In this document: positions 55,101 through 60,376 of the stretch, piece after piece
How positions within the stretch are numbered: the stretch's first letter is position 1
How the letters are laid out: each line of letters opens with the position of its first letter
Source of the DNA: Clostridiales bacterium
Lineage (GTDB): Bacteria; Bacillota; Clostridia; Lachnospirales; Lachnospiraceae
Reading direction: 5' to 3'
Assembly (NCBI GenBank): GCA_020859995.1
Contig: JAJBVE010000023.1
Span: 1-60,881 of the forward strand
Length of the DNA stretch: 60,881 nt
Made by a program: the position numbers and the translations under genes
Notes under the pieces: model-generated
What the model was told of the DNA's origin: nothing
Database searches by the model: none
The model's input: the letters and a program-made list of their open reading frames with translations, nothing else

Positions 55101-55429
55101 TTATTGTGAAGGATAGTGACGGGAACGAGATAGAACAGTGGATATCAACGGATGAACCGCATACCTTCCGCATCCCTGTTGGGGCCTATACACTGACTGA
55201 GATCACGGCTCCAGATGGTTATGAGGTGGCCGAAACCATCGCATTTGAAATTATTGATGGCGATGTACTGACTTCTGTTGTGATGTACGATACACCGAAG
55301 GGCACGACGACCAGTACTGGCTCTGCGCCGAAAACGGGCGACTGGTTCCGCTACGCAGTATCGATCGGGATCGTAGCGCTGGGAATCCTGCTTCTTGTAT
55401 GGCACAAAAGAAGATTCCAGGCCAGATGA
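40121..55429 (+). CDS. Giant sortase-anchored surface protein with SpaA/Cna-B and VaFE repeats
   Basis: A predicted adhesin or stalk of 5,102 residues. Order: signal peptide (about 1-35); acidic Ser/Glu/Thr-rich stretch (40-220); a unique N-terminal region to about 595; about 13 SpaA/Cna-B-type modules (595-2410), five of them near-identical; 17 VaFE modules (2415-4970); one last SpaA module; a Thr-rich linker; the sorting signal APKTG (5069-5073), a hydrophobic helix and a basic tail. SpaA modules commonly carry Lys-Asn isopeptide bonds, and VaFE modules Thr-Gln ester bonds, so the protein should be rigid and protease-resistant. ATG 40121 has AAAGGAG 7 bases upstream. A class B sortase follows. 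The ligand is unknown; no clear thioester CxQ motif is visible. Confidence 0.93.
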   Translation: MRNKKNRITRTIIAAILAVTLTVSAAYPGNIPSRAIEISADTAAESLDDMLLEETTVEDSDASDSETPAAEQSDTAVSEKPALEESETAVSEESTEGNDITETESESGNTTENNRDAAENSESDDVQDDTADEQDSKSSVEPETAFEPDTEVSEKAEDDESETAEDTVSFADKEIETECVNETDALAETASETQSAAQAADDEETVQMNALPLSEEEDEYNFIQYLMTEGGCLNIYYADGTAEVLVPEDFTGDYDVEVNMPVSEEVSYTAFAYDGYVVDTVLITDESGNELSSYDGNGGSQLSFSAMAKSDYKVIVSVSFKESEMPEGGQVIRFVGTGTGSIKIYSDEYMEDLIATLDETGEEYDVSGLGTTFYLSVTGDEDSGTTPYDVVMYKDAEEVSSEYIYSSVNADFNVDVTVSFDGDGYEAAEIGLRTISEIGGIPELLGDGTYYTYYKNLIANNLENDITKMTSNPEVNDVYATRATVISHFSPTNWFSSQAPLYVSLILTPESQQQNSNYVYDLLGKRTYKLYECASTRHQYCPKYGQTGYLYFIVTDVDATTGEVSLELFFLNDNGTLYQHAHKGYESYTLPTGSLQIIKSWEKNSKMVTIDTDIYSLKTTFTIYSDKACKTVVTTVTTDAETGKATVDGLDAGTYYIKETSSPDLALDDDTVDTITIKTGETATYKKTNTPGKVRLSLKKVSSEDEKYYSTMKGAVYGVFASKKEAQDATEDDYKDTCVASIEITGATTVCDEYFLIGKTYYVKEVVVPDSGEWALSSKVYSFKVTSADAVEVIKDDGKEYIDVSVTVTEKEPKYVKIRILKKTIKGVTEDVDYDSDYVGYENWLKDIPQYTLKGAQITFWWDKEDAEKGNEDTAIGTVTVKAADDNGDYYSTWLYLDTTEIALGETKTIYFKETSPSIFGYALNNTVYNKTVDYDEEKSENGAVALEYEFSLTNYPSYVILENYVKKVGTGGEPVEGAIIKVTYYPYAYGSTDIYTWYFKTGENGRILTDLDENGNPQVLNNSTYSSDYIYYSKSEGNEGVAYFPMGFYTIQEVYAPDPYVLDDTVYYGQTEEFTNATETTRRLRLRDVENDVIGVTLTNEEYIPFEFMKVDEAAHEALAGAEYRVYYYKGATTTAEAAAMGSATKTWRFKSDSDGYVIYDADHKISGGSLYTDDNGDYGVPFGLMVVVEVVAPPNHEVNNDYYLSAFDLYAAMVIKVDSKNGARFYYKSSCGETSKGVVYHEDPGPGYVTLVKSSSNTSITNGNTGYSLIGAEYTVYTDSACTTVAKNTEGSNAVLTVKDENGTTNTLSMAAGTYYVKETKTPAGFIQDTEVYPVELKSTNTESNPYKLKVSDVPVTYTAKLVLEKTTKDNTKLSMAGAIFQLDFYAGTTSASGTAARTWYLTSKDAGEGIADVLLSEDYLASGYSNDSFYTKSDNSICLPIGYLVITEIQAPEGFVKSDETVTYTFTTSGWSIVNSTGGSVSGSTATIPNEMVQKAGYIDNTEIAGGLSVQKIDYMLGSSNAHGDTDLSGAEFTIVNATGRTVDNKDETEIPTSGLSGTNVTYADVLAAAATSTMQVITTDAGGFATTDMDGDEVDGSLPFGTYYVIETKAATGYLLNDTWVGRIVVDENGNRAVYPAQTIQDSKSGQETVTQQIYLGGLSVQKIDALNGTNTPTGSLSLEGAELTIVNASANAAENASGTVIPTSGLSGSVTYEQVLAAAETSTMQVITTDDSGYAATGSGDLPYGTYYVIETKAPDGYEVNTTWVGKVEVDKNGIINAAETDVEDMPTRGGLSVQKIDYMLGSNAKHGDTDLSDAVFTIVNASARTTTNAAGNKVATTGLTDETATYAKIKEYVDSSSGDTTYIMQTITTDESGFATTDTDGDGEDYSLPYGTYYVIETQAAAGYLLNETWVGRIDVSKKGVVYAAQTIQDSESGQETTAQQIYLGGLSVQKIDYMLDRNADHGDTDLSGAEFTIINASDAVAVNKDGDEIPTSGLSGASVTYADAKVSIESGSVMQVITTKKDGSATTGTKDLPFGTYYVIETKAATGYFLNESWVGRIEVRKNGVVYAAETIQDEDSGDETTAQRIYRSGISLVKVDLEMQEGIEQGEAYFAGAEFTIINASDALVENADGVEIPSAKSKISSSPDYVELRALADDGSYTVQVITTDENGLAATGINDLPYGTYYVIETKSSYGYWIDEDFIGLAVVREDSLNLALGTYSDSGDSYFIDINDTSSNLASTVDQQVRRKNLSFIKVDIDGNYKSYIPFLITAIAFDDQGNEVELESHVIVSNAYGYVDTSRTHSANTNGFDQYVVDGKVTAEGEALLKEASAWGVWFQGNGKMDTADMTVTDSYGALYTCYYRITELQCEDNSDLSENLLNSDLIYLYNDTGDLTELLSNNAQMYVYHPLVDTEIVLTSAASDVQSGTQVVSANESVEVNDEVSYTHVSSDHTYRMETQFVDIMAGNKVLTILGTNDGDAAVSDDGLWVTKEFQPEKKSGTNNTYGDITMSALLNTSGLYGHTIVAVDYLYQYVNIDSTTGYWVLVAKHEDYTDDDQMLYVPDIHTNAVDGLTESRVGAADEGDYIVDTVTYTNLASKTNYVLLMYVADAETGEAVVTNADGSPFTVKARIMSNSTAAMISGTKTMPYYYIDSSEYSGRTLVAVETLYLADEDDQPYGDPVVESTSIIDEDETIRYPVVHTSASDSLTADDVGTSSETAIVYDEVTIENVVFDDNDLDGQYTYTVTGTLVYQQDFTDADGVSHTAGEEVETLDGTLDTVTITSDASGNATFMYADGTTAKGSVKITAYGQNAAKTIGGDAADNSYAVDSTAAIATVTVELAYVVDSSKLEGGTVVVFEDLYHNDAKVAGHADITDESQSVHYPEVKTSAADDSTLDDVGTTQENAMITDTVTLTNLVPGRTYTVSGKLVNQSDGSDVIVDGQTVTQTAEITVGEGTITAANGEQTTVTAYDETYHTVSGTVDLTFTFDATSLAGETVVVFEDLVHNDVVVASHADITDEGQTIHFPEVHTTAADDATGDDVGALREEATITDTVILKNLVPGHTYTVSGKLVDQETGEDFLVNGETVTRSAVITVGEGTITAEGGEVTEVTAYDEEHNSVDGKIELVFAFDASALADQTIVVFEDLEHNGMTVATHADITDESQTVHYPEVKTSAVDDSTTDDVGAIREEATVTDTVILKNLVPGRTYTVSGKLVDQETGEDFLVNGEAVTQTAEITVTEDGEIVAANGEVTQVTEYDEEHNSVDGTVQLVFIFDAGALAGETVVVFEDLVHNNVTVASHADITDESQTVHFPEVKTSVADDVTIDDVGAIRAEASITDTVILSNLVPGREYTVKGRLVNQEDGSDFLVNDEAVTQETTITVTEDGKIVASNGEVTTVTEYDVDHNSVSGTVELVFTFDASSLEGETAVVFEDLYHNNVRVAWHNDLKDEGQTVHFPEIHTTAADGYTEDSVATVSGEAVIVDTVIYSNLIPGREYTVSGVLMNKETGETILDAEGNAVTAERTFTAGVVEDGITAEVDEEMNSVSGTIDITFTFDGSLLEDTTAVAFEDLVHNGITVTTHSDITDEDETVHFPKIRTSAIDGNVGDEAGVTGKTRIVDTVSLWNLETGMTYTVNGVLMNKNTGEKLLVNGETVAQSMTITVNAGGTVTAENGGTVGNVVYDANMNSVDCTVDLVYTLDASALAGATTVVFEDLVHNGVTVASHAVITDLGQTIHFPEIHTTATDLNTSGHVGTVKGTAVVQDLVYFTNLVVGKEYTLTGTLMNRKTGLPFLDEAGAEITASVTFTAGTESSGNYTVSAYHEDNNSVDGTYLMTFTLDSSLLEGKTVVAFEYLYHNDVEVTTHTDLGDDEQSVHYPDIHTTAVDYNTGDHVGTIWGALINFARSLFGQETEEDAKQVITDTVALSNLVPGKTYVVSGKLYNATESLATGEDTPLVIDGEEIAQAVTITVSEDGKSITAADGSATSVTAYNEELNSVDGTVDLVYTLDSSKIQGIEVVVFEKLYQDATYTPETNPEEVPEEDLVNEHSDIEDESQSVSEVSIHTTAVDTTTGDHVGSVPDGTDITSIRDEVNLAGLVSGMEYTIDGVLVSLGDSDLSAGKIYYLKTDGTLTESREEAYTETLTFTAEEASETYYLNFAINSDKVQGKSLTVFENIYHNDTLISSHPAGDGDGWDEESLAEQTVVYPAGKTNATDTATDEHLSLADTNRTIVDRVYFENLLVGQEYTVTGQLVYKEAFTDANGVSHKAGEAVTESVAVSFTASEDLTAALYEDGSEAAVDSLNATTLADGQTVISGYVSISFTVNASRLAGATLVAFETFRHDGTDIYTHNNLEDLPQTIRIPKIGTTASVNDLDETAIYDADGNYIDITITDTVTYENLWTADELASMAEQAKYIVYLDGTVREQENVIYTVSEDAVYMLKGVLMDKGTGEALVNSNGSIYTVYSEPFTPDSPNGTQDVKFDISAGEFLGEDSVSLLAGATLVIYEDLYLAVTKEEAVEEKHVAEHHDINDVEQDIRIPDGRTHAVDGTPGKTLHTEDVIKALNEEHAGESSTAHEAEAQASMTITDLVAYENLHGCTTYTITGTLQTVTAFDSEGKPITWEAARDDDGNVITATAEFTTSGSYDDSVSGTVSLTFTFPGLTLAGKTLVAFERISRDNVTVFAHADITDEAQTIYVPEIGTHASDAENGLSMSLADKNTIILDEVIYENLENGKTYTINAALYNRETGALIDGTEVTGTFMAGKEGQYVIPEGVDDTTLSDDISPTAAVNGCRASGTVVVAIPVDTSILSGKSIVAFEAVLAADTDGNLKEVAMHKNLEDEEQTVQIPLLGTMAAIDGEKSVITSGDVVITDTVSYSNLIAGMTYKVYGSLTDKETGEAVKVTAETEFTAEEPDGTAEMTFTFEASGYEDYRLVAFENLVVVMDDGTEYTVACHEDLEDEYQTVEILAPQVEISKQDITTSEELPGATLIVKDSDGNEIEQWISTDEPHTFRIPVGAYTLTEITAPDGYEVAETIAFEIIDGDVLTSVVMYDTPKGTTTSTGSAPKTGDWFRYAVSIGIVALGILLLVWHKRRFQAR
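41900..47340 (+). repeat. SpaA/Cna-B-type module array of the giant protein
   Basis: Modules start near 41900, 42196, 42560, 42990, 43435, 43862, 44200, 44645, 45104, 45504, 45973, 46408 and 46885. Each has a hydrophobic strand with a Lys (for example GSLQIIK, VQKID, FEFMKVD) and a later GTYYxxE or equivalent whose Glu is the expected catalytic acid of the isopeptide bond. Confidence 0.75.
44645..46860 (+). repeat. Five near-identical SpaA modules (GGLSVQKID type)
   Basis: Five units of about 130-155 codons begin GGLSVQKID or SGISLVKVD and share GDTDLSGAEFTI(V/I)NAS, PTSGLSG, MQVITTD and PFGTYYVIETKAATGY. Similarity extends to the DNA, so the block arose by recent tandem duplication. Confidence 0.85.
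47355..55035 (+). repeat. Array of 17 VaFE (Thr-Gln ester bond) modules
   Basis: Each module of about 150 residues starts with (I/V)(H/K/G)T(T/S/N/H)A, continues ITDTV..NLVPGxxYTVSGxL and ends L.GxT(V/L)V(V/A)FEDLxHN followed by DxxQT(V/I)xxP. The Thr and the final Gln are the predicted crosslink pair. In two modules (Glu near 48217 and near 50901) the Gln is replaced by Glu. Confidence 0.85.
55325..55426 (+). other. Cell wall sorting signal of the giant protein
   Basis: APKTG, then DW, a hydrophobic helix (YAVSIGIVALGILLLVW) and the basic tail HKRRFQAR. The motif lacks the Leu of LPXTG and resembles the (S/P)PXTG signals used by class B sortases of Clostridioides difficile. Confidence 0.85.
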
Positions 55430-55450
55430 GGAGGAACCAAACAGAAAAAT

Positions 55451-55475
55451 GACAGGGGACGTCAAAAGCGTTCCC
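55451..55475 (+). other. Hairpin between the giant protein gene and its sortase
   Basis: A 9-bp stem CAGGGGACG/CGTTCCCTG (one G-T pair) with a 7-base loop and no T run. It may reduce sortase expression relative to the substrate or stabilise the mRNA. Confidence 0.5.
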
Positions 55476-55500
55476 TGCCGTTAAAATCGAATTGGGAGGG

Positions 55501-56352
55501 ATGAGAAGAGAAATGATTCAAAAGCTCGCATGGCTTCTGATCCTGGCTGGAACTTTCCTTGCGCTCTGGATTTATACAGATGATCAGCATGGGGTGGATG
55601 AGTACGAAGTAATTTCTGATTATTATACTGATACGACAGTACCGCCGGCGGCAGATTCAGACGAACAGACGGTTACAGACAGACTGAAAGCCATAGATAA
55701 GCAGGCAGTTACCATTCCGGAGGACGCGCCAGAGAGATTGTCAATTGACTGGGAGGCGCTATCAGACGAGTATCCAGGCATCGTTGGGTGGATTTTTCTT
55801 CCGGCGTTGGAAATCTCGTATCCGGTCATGCAGGCGGGGGATAATGAGTATTATCTGCACCGGGATCCGTCAGAAAATTACCTGTACGCAGGCAGTATAT
55901 TCATGGATTGTTCCTGCGGTGCTGACCTTACAAACCTCAACACGGTCTTATATGGACATAATATGCGAAACGGAACCATGTTTGGGCGGCTGAAGAAATA
56001 CAACAATACGGAAATCCTGGAGTCATGCCCGTATTTCTGGTATAGTACGCCGAATCAGGATTATCTCCTGCGTATTTTTTCGATCCATGTAGTATCCGTT
56101 AATGGGGAAGCGTACCTGATCTCATTTGAAGACAGTGAGACATATGCAGGATGGGTTTCTGACATGCTTGCCGGCTCGGAAATGGATACAGGCGTGGAGA
56201 CTGTGCCGAAAGACAGCCGTGTGATGACGCTCTCGACCTGTAATAACAACGCTTTGACCCGGCAGATTGTACAGGGATATATTCTGTGGCAGGGGGATCC
56301 TGTGGAAAGTGCGGGTTTTTGTTCTATGACTTCATCTGAAAAAACTGCCTGA
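55501..56352 (+). CDS. Class B sortase
   Basis: A membrane-anchored transpeptidase that should cleave the APKTG signal of the upstream giant protein and attach it to peptidoglycan. The 283-residue product has an N-terminal membrane segment (LAWLLILAGTFLALWIY), the class B core GWIFLPALEISYPVMQAGDNEYYLHRD-like region, catalytic His153 in YGHNMRNGTMFG, Cys247 in TLSTC and Arg254 in TRQIVQG. GGGAGGG lies just before ATG 55501, too close; ATG 55513 is 12 bases away and may be the true start. It lies 71 bp after the giant gene. Confidence 0.93.
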   Translation: MRREMIQKLAWLLILAGTFLALWIYTDDQHGVDEYEVISDYYTDTTVPPAADSDEQTVTDRLKAIDKQAVTIPEDAPERLSIDWEALSDEYPGIVGWIFLPALEISYPVMQAGDNEYYLHRDPSENYLYAGSIFMDCSCGADLTNLNTVLYGHNMRNGTMFGRLKKYNNTEILESCPYFWYSTPNQDYLLRIFSIHVVSVNGEAYLISFEDSETYAGWVSDMLAGSEMDTGVETVPKDSRVMTLSTCNNNALTRQIVQGYILWQGDPVESAGFCSMTSSEKTA

Positions 56353-56517
56353 AAGGTACTTTTCGATAAAATTTCAACCGTCTGGTATGGATTTACCTTC
56401 TGATAAAGGCGGATATATCCGCAGAAAAGGATGCCTGCCTCGCGCTTGCAGCGCGGTGGAAAGTATTGTGATTCTGTCATTTTGAAAGGAGGAGCGGGGA
56501 AGCCCCGCAAAAAAATT
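56353..56517 (+). promoter_or_regulatory. Structured leader of the Cys-repeat protein gene
   Basis: Three hairpin-forming sequences: the palindrome GCGGATATATCCGC (56409-56422), CGCGCTTGCAGCGCG (56441-56455), and GCGGGG-AAG-CCCCGC (56494-56508). The last lies between the Shine-Dalgarno AAAGGAGG (56485-56492) and the ATG (56518). The linear spacing is 25 bases, but about 10 if the hairpin forms. Confidence 0.6.
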
Positions 56518-58959
56518 ATGATTAAGAAAATAAAGTATTTATTTTTCAGCTTGTTGTCTGCTCTGATGTTGATGGGAGCTATGACAGTATCAGCAGATGA
56601 TTGTGACCATGACTGGGAGTATTCTGATAAAATTGCGGCCACATGCAACGATCAGGGTTATACCCTTTATACATGCTCAATCTGCGGCAAGACAAAGAAA
56701 GAAGACTACGTGAACGCGCTCGGGCATGACTATGAATGGAAAGCGAACAACAACGGCACGCATACGGGCACCTGTACGAGGTGCGGGAAACAGGTGAGCG
56801 AATATTGTTCTGAATATTATAAGGATTACGTAACAAAACCGACCTGCGTGGAAAAAGGCTATACATCCCATATCTGCAGCAAGTGCGGCTATGTACTGGT
56901 GGATACTTATCTGGATCCGCTTGGTCATAATTACGTGTGGACGAACAACGGCGACGGTACCTGCTCCGGTATCTGTACCAGGGACAGCTCTCATGTAGTC
57001 ACACAGTCCCATGACTATGAGACAATAGTTGTTGATCCGACCTGCACAACAAGCGGATATACAGCTCATATCTGCAAGGACTGCAGTTATGAGGTCGATG
57101 ACGACTATGTGGCCGCGACAGGTCATGATTACGCGTACACGTCCAATGGCAATGGCACGCATACCGGTGTCTGCAAGAACAACCCATCCCATACGACAAA
57201 AGCGAACTGCACGCATGAGACAACGGTGGTCGCGCCAACCTGTGAGGAACAGGGATATACGCTGCATACCTGTACGGTTTGTGGTTATTCTTACAAAGAC
57301 AATTACAAGGCAGCTCTGGGACATTCTCACGTATATACATCCAGTAATGACGGTTATCATTATGTACAGTGTGAGAATGATCCTTCTGAAAATTACCGTG
57401 AAAAATGCAGTTATACGGAGACCGTAATCGCGCCGACCTGTGAGGAGGCGGGCTATACTCTTTATAAATGCACGGAGTGCGGCTACAGTTATAGGGGTAA
57501 TTATGTCGCGGCCCTCGGCCATGATTATACCTGGGTGTCCGCGAATGATGGAACCCATGTAGGTACCTGCAATAACGATTCAAGTCACATTGCGCGGGAG
57601 CAGTGTAATTATATTACAGAAACGACCGCGGCTACAGCAACCAGCTCCGGATATACAACTCACATCTGCAGCGTCTGCGGGTACAGCTATACAGACGGCT
57701 ATGTCGCTCCACTCGGCCATGATTACAAGTACACGGATCTGGGAAATGGGACGCACCGCGTAACAGACAATAATGACAGCTCTTTAAATTACATCGAAAA
57801 CTGCACTTATACAGAAACGGTTGTAAACCCGACCTGCACTAGTCAGGGCTATACGCTTCATACCTGTCAGAAGTGCGGAGCATCTTATAAAGATAAGTAT
57901 ACGGCAGCTCTTGGGCATAATTATGTATATACATCTGTTGATGAGGCTGCGCACAAAGGAATATGCGAAAACGACTCCAGCCATACCGTCATTGAAGCGC
58001 ATACGGAAGTAACAAAAGTAGTAGCTCCGACCTGTACATCGAAAGGCTATACGCTTCACACCTGCACAGTCTGCGGTTATTCCTATAAAGATACTTATAA
58101 AGCGAAGCTTGGCCACAATTATGTATTCAAATCGAATAAAGACGGCACACACACGAAAACCTGTCAGAACGACAGCAGCCATGTGAAAACATCTAACTGT
58201 ACGTACACCAAGAAAGTAGTAGCGCCAACCTGCACGAAGAAGGGGTATACGGTCTATACCTGTAAATACTGCGGCTACAGCTATAAAGGAAATTATACAG
58301 CAAAGCTTGGGCATACCTATAAATGGGTCATTGACAAGGAAGCGCAGGTTGGAATCGCGGGATCCAAACACAAAGAGTGTACGGTCTGCGGAAAGAAACT
58401 GGCTTCTGTAGAGATTCCGGCAAAGAAGGCTGGCACGCTGCTCCCGAGGGTGACGGACGCGAATGAATCCCAGCTGGTAATCAAGTGGAATTCCCTGACA
58501 GGCGCGACCAAATATGTTGTTTACGGTACAACCTGCGGAGATTACGAGTTCAAAAAGATTACCTCTACGACAGAAACTTCTACGGTTGTGACAGGGTTGG
58601 AAAAAGGAACATATTACAAGTATTACGTCGTAGCCTATAACGGAAAAGTAAAAATCCGTACATCCGAGCTCATCCACGCAACCACTAAAGGCGGAGTAAA
58701 TACGAACCCGACAAAAATCACGGTATCAAAGGATGCTTATACGCTGAAGGTTGGAGCAACCAGGCAGTTAAAGGCTACCGTTACTGTCGGAACCTATGAA
58801 GATTATCATACCACTTTAGTGAGATATAAGAGTTCCAACACTTCTGTCGCGACAGTATCCGGCGCGGGTGTGGTTACGGCGAAGAAGAAAGGAACCTGTA
58901 AGATTTATGTCTATACATTAAACGGCAAGTATACAAAAGTGACAATTACAGTGAAATAA
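56518..58959 (+). CDS. Secreted protein with about a dozen CxxC repeats, an Fn3-like and an Ig-like domain
   Basis: An 813-residue secreted protein. Signal peptide (YLFFSLLSALMLMGAMTVSA), then repeats of about 55 residues built on PTCxxxGYTxHxCxxCGYSYKDxYxAALGHxY (residues about 22-640), each with one CxxC plus another Cys and a His, suggesting metal-binding knuckles or disulfides. Next come an Fn3-like domain (NESQLVIKWNSLTGATKYVVYG) and a C-terminal Big_2 Ig-like domain (ITVSKDAYTLKVGATRQL). There is no sorting signal or anchor. Such repeats are common in Clostridia surface proteins of unknown function. The ATG is the only in-frame start near the signal peptide. Confidence 0.85.
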   Translation: MIKKIKYLFFSLLSALMLMGAMTVSADDCDHDWEYSDKIAATCNDQGYTLYTCSICGKTKKEDYVNALGHDYEWKANNNGTHTGTCTRCGKQVSEYCSEYYKDYVTKPTCVEKGYTSHICSKCGYVLVDTYLDPLGHNYVWTNNGDGTCSGICTRDSSHVVTQSHDYETIVVDPTCTTSGYTAHICKDCSYEVDDDYVAATGHDYAYTSNGNGTHTGVCKNNPSHTTKANCTHETTVVAPTCEEQGYTLHTCTVCGYSYKDNYKAALGHSHVYTSSNDGYHYVQCENDPSENYREKCSYTETVIAPTCEEAGYTLYKCTECGYSYRGNYVAALGHDYTWVSANDGTHVGTCNNDSSHIAREQCNYITETTAATATSSGYTTHICSVCGYSYTDGYVAPLGHDYKYTDLGNGTHRVTDNNDSSLNYIENCTYTETVVNPTCTSQGYTLHTCQKCGASYKDKYTAALGHNYVYTSVDEAAHKGICENDSSHTVIEAHTEVTKVVAPTCTSKGYTLHTCTVCGYSYKDTYKAKLGHNYVFKSNKDGTHTKTCQNDSSHVKTSNCTYTKKVVAPTCTKKGYTVYTCKYCGYSYKGNYTAKLGHTYKWVIDKEAQVGIAGSKHKECTVCGKKLASVEIPAKKAGTLLPRVTDANESQLVIKWNSLTGATKYVVYGTTCGDYEFKKITSTTETSTVVTGLEKGTYYKYYVVAYNGKVKIRTSELIHATTKGGVNTNPTKITVSKDAYTLKVGATRQLKATVTVGTYEDYHTTLVRYKSSNTSVATVSGAGVVTAKKKGTCKIYVYTLNGKYTKVTITVK

Positions 58960-59011
58960 CCGGGACGCAGCTTCTGGAGCATGTAAAGGAAAGGAGAGGG
59001 AAATGGATGCC

Positions 59012-59055
59012 ATGCCATCAGGCATGCATCCGCCCCGGCGGCGTGGATTCTGATC
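59012..59055 (+). other. Hairpins between Shine-Dalgarno and lipoprotein start
   Basis: ATGCC/GGCAT (59012-59025) and CCCGGCGG with CCGCCGGG (8 bp, roughly 59034-59067). Both lie after the Shine-Dalgarno AAGGAGAGGG (58991-59000) and before the signal-peptide ATG at 59082. Confidence 0.45.
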
Positions 59056-59081
59056 TCCGCCGGGTCATCCCGTATACAATT

Positions 59082-60365
59082 ATGAGACGGAACTATATTT
59101 TAGCAGCATGCATGGCAGTGATAACCGCGGCCGTATTGTCCGGCTGTTCAAACACGGCAGAAATGCAGGTGAATACAGAAACAGAGTTACTGTCAGAGAC
59201 CGGGACGGCAGCCGCGATTGATGAAATTAAGAATGCAACGGAAGCGGCAGCCGATGCCGGGACAAAGAATGAGACGGCTGCTGTGACCGCGGAGCTGACA
59301 GAGGAAACCGGGGCGACACCGGAATCAGTGATAGAAAATGAGAATCAGGAAAACGCGGGCTTTGATGTTCAGCTGGGAAATTACACCGGCTTTACCTATA
59401 CGCGCACATACACGGAGCCGGACGTGAACGCCGAAATGGAGAGTATCCTGGGGTATTATATCACCTACGAGGAAAGCGGCGCGGTCGCCGAAGGCGATTA
59501 CATCCTGCTTTCGTTTACCGGCACGGTAGACGGGGAAGAAGTCGAAGGCATTGCCGAGACAGATTCTGAGATTGTTGTCGGTGAGGGCACTTATGGCGGA
59601 GATTTTGAGGAGAAGCTTGTCGGGCTGCCTGTAGGTGAAACGTCCGAGATTGAGGTTTCGTACCCTGATGATTACTGGCAGGAAGACCTGGCTGGCAATA
59701 CTGCGGTGATGACAGTGACGGTATCCGGAAGGGCGGATGCGCCGGCGCTGACGGATGAATGGGTTTCTGAGAATACCGGTTACGAGTCTGTAGAAGCGTT
59801 CCGGGAGTATGTAAAGTCCTACCTGGTGCCGCAGGCGGAAGAGGAAGCGGATTCCGCCGCGATTTACAGTCTCCTGGAAGATTTGTACGCGGTAAGTTCA
59901 GCAAGAGTAAGCGAAGAGGAACTCGCGGAACGGGTAGAAGAAGAAGCTGCCTATTATGAGGCTTACGCGTCAGATCTAGGGATGGATTTCGATGATTATG
60001 TCGAGGCATATTATGGGACAGATACCGATTCTTTTATTGAGATGCTTGAGGAAGAACTTGAGGAAACCATTGCCCAGGAAAAGATTGTTGACACTTTCAT
60101 TGAAGCGGAAGAGATCAATGTTTCTGAGGAGGCATTCGCGGATTACCTCAATACAGAAGCTGCCATTTATGGATATGACAGCGGAGAGGATCTGTATGAA
60201 GAGATGGACGAAATGGGCTATGGCACTTACATAAAGCAGCTGTTTAAAGAATATCAGGCAGGCATGGCTTTGATGGAAATCAGTGAGCAAATCGATCTGG
60301 AGGAAACCGAAGAAATGGAAACGGAACAGGATACAGAATCCATTACGGTCGGGATGAGTGATTAA
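59082..60365 (+). CDS. Trigger factor-like lipoprotein with FKBP-type peptidyl-prolyl isomerase domain
   Basis: A 427-residue lipoprotein. The lipobox LSGC puts the lipidated Cys at residue 22, after MRRNYILAACMAVITAAV. An acidic Ala/Thr/Glu linker follows to about residue 90, then an FKBP-like domain (AEGDYILLSFTGTVDGEEVEG, VVGEGTYGGDFEEKLVGLPVGETSEIEVSYPDDY) and a helical trigger-factor C-terminal domain (residues about 225-415). Cytosolic trigger factor is a ribosome-bound chaperone; this one lacks the ribosome-binding domain and should sit outside the membrane. Its place in the surface cluster suggests folding of exported partners. An in-frame ATG at 59007 is closer to the binding site but would give an overlong signal peptide. 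Confidence 0.85.
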   Translation: MRRNYILAACMAVITAAVLSGCSNTAEMQVNTETELLSETGTAAAIDEIKNATEAAADAGTKNETAAVTAELTEETGATPESVIENENQENAGFDVQLGNYTGFTYTRTYTEPDVNAEMESILGYYITYEESGAVAEGDYILLSFTGTVDGEEVEGIAETDSEIVVGEGTYGGDFEEKLVGLPVGETSEIEVSYPDDYWQEDLAGNTAVMTVTVSGRADAPALTDEWVSENTGYESVEAFREYVKSYLVPQAEEEADSAAIYSLLEDLYAVSSARVSEEELAERVEEEAAYYEAYASDLGMDFDDYVEAYYGTDTDSFIEMLEEELEETIAQEKIVDTFIEAEEINVSEEAFADYLNTEAAIYGYDSGEDLYEEMDEMGYGTYIKQLFKEYQAGMALMEISEQIDLEETEEMETEQDTESITVGMSD

Positions 60366-60376
60366 GGGAGGGCAAT

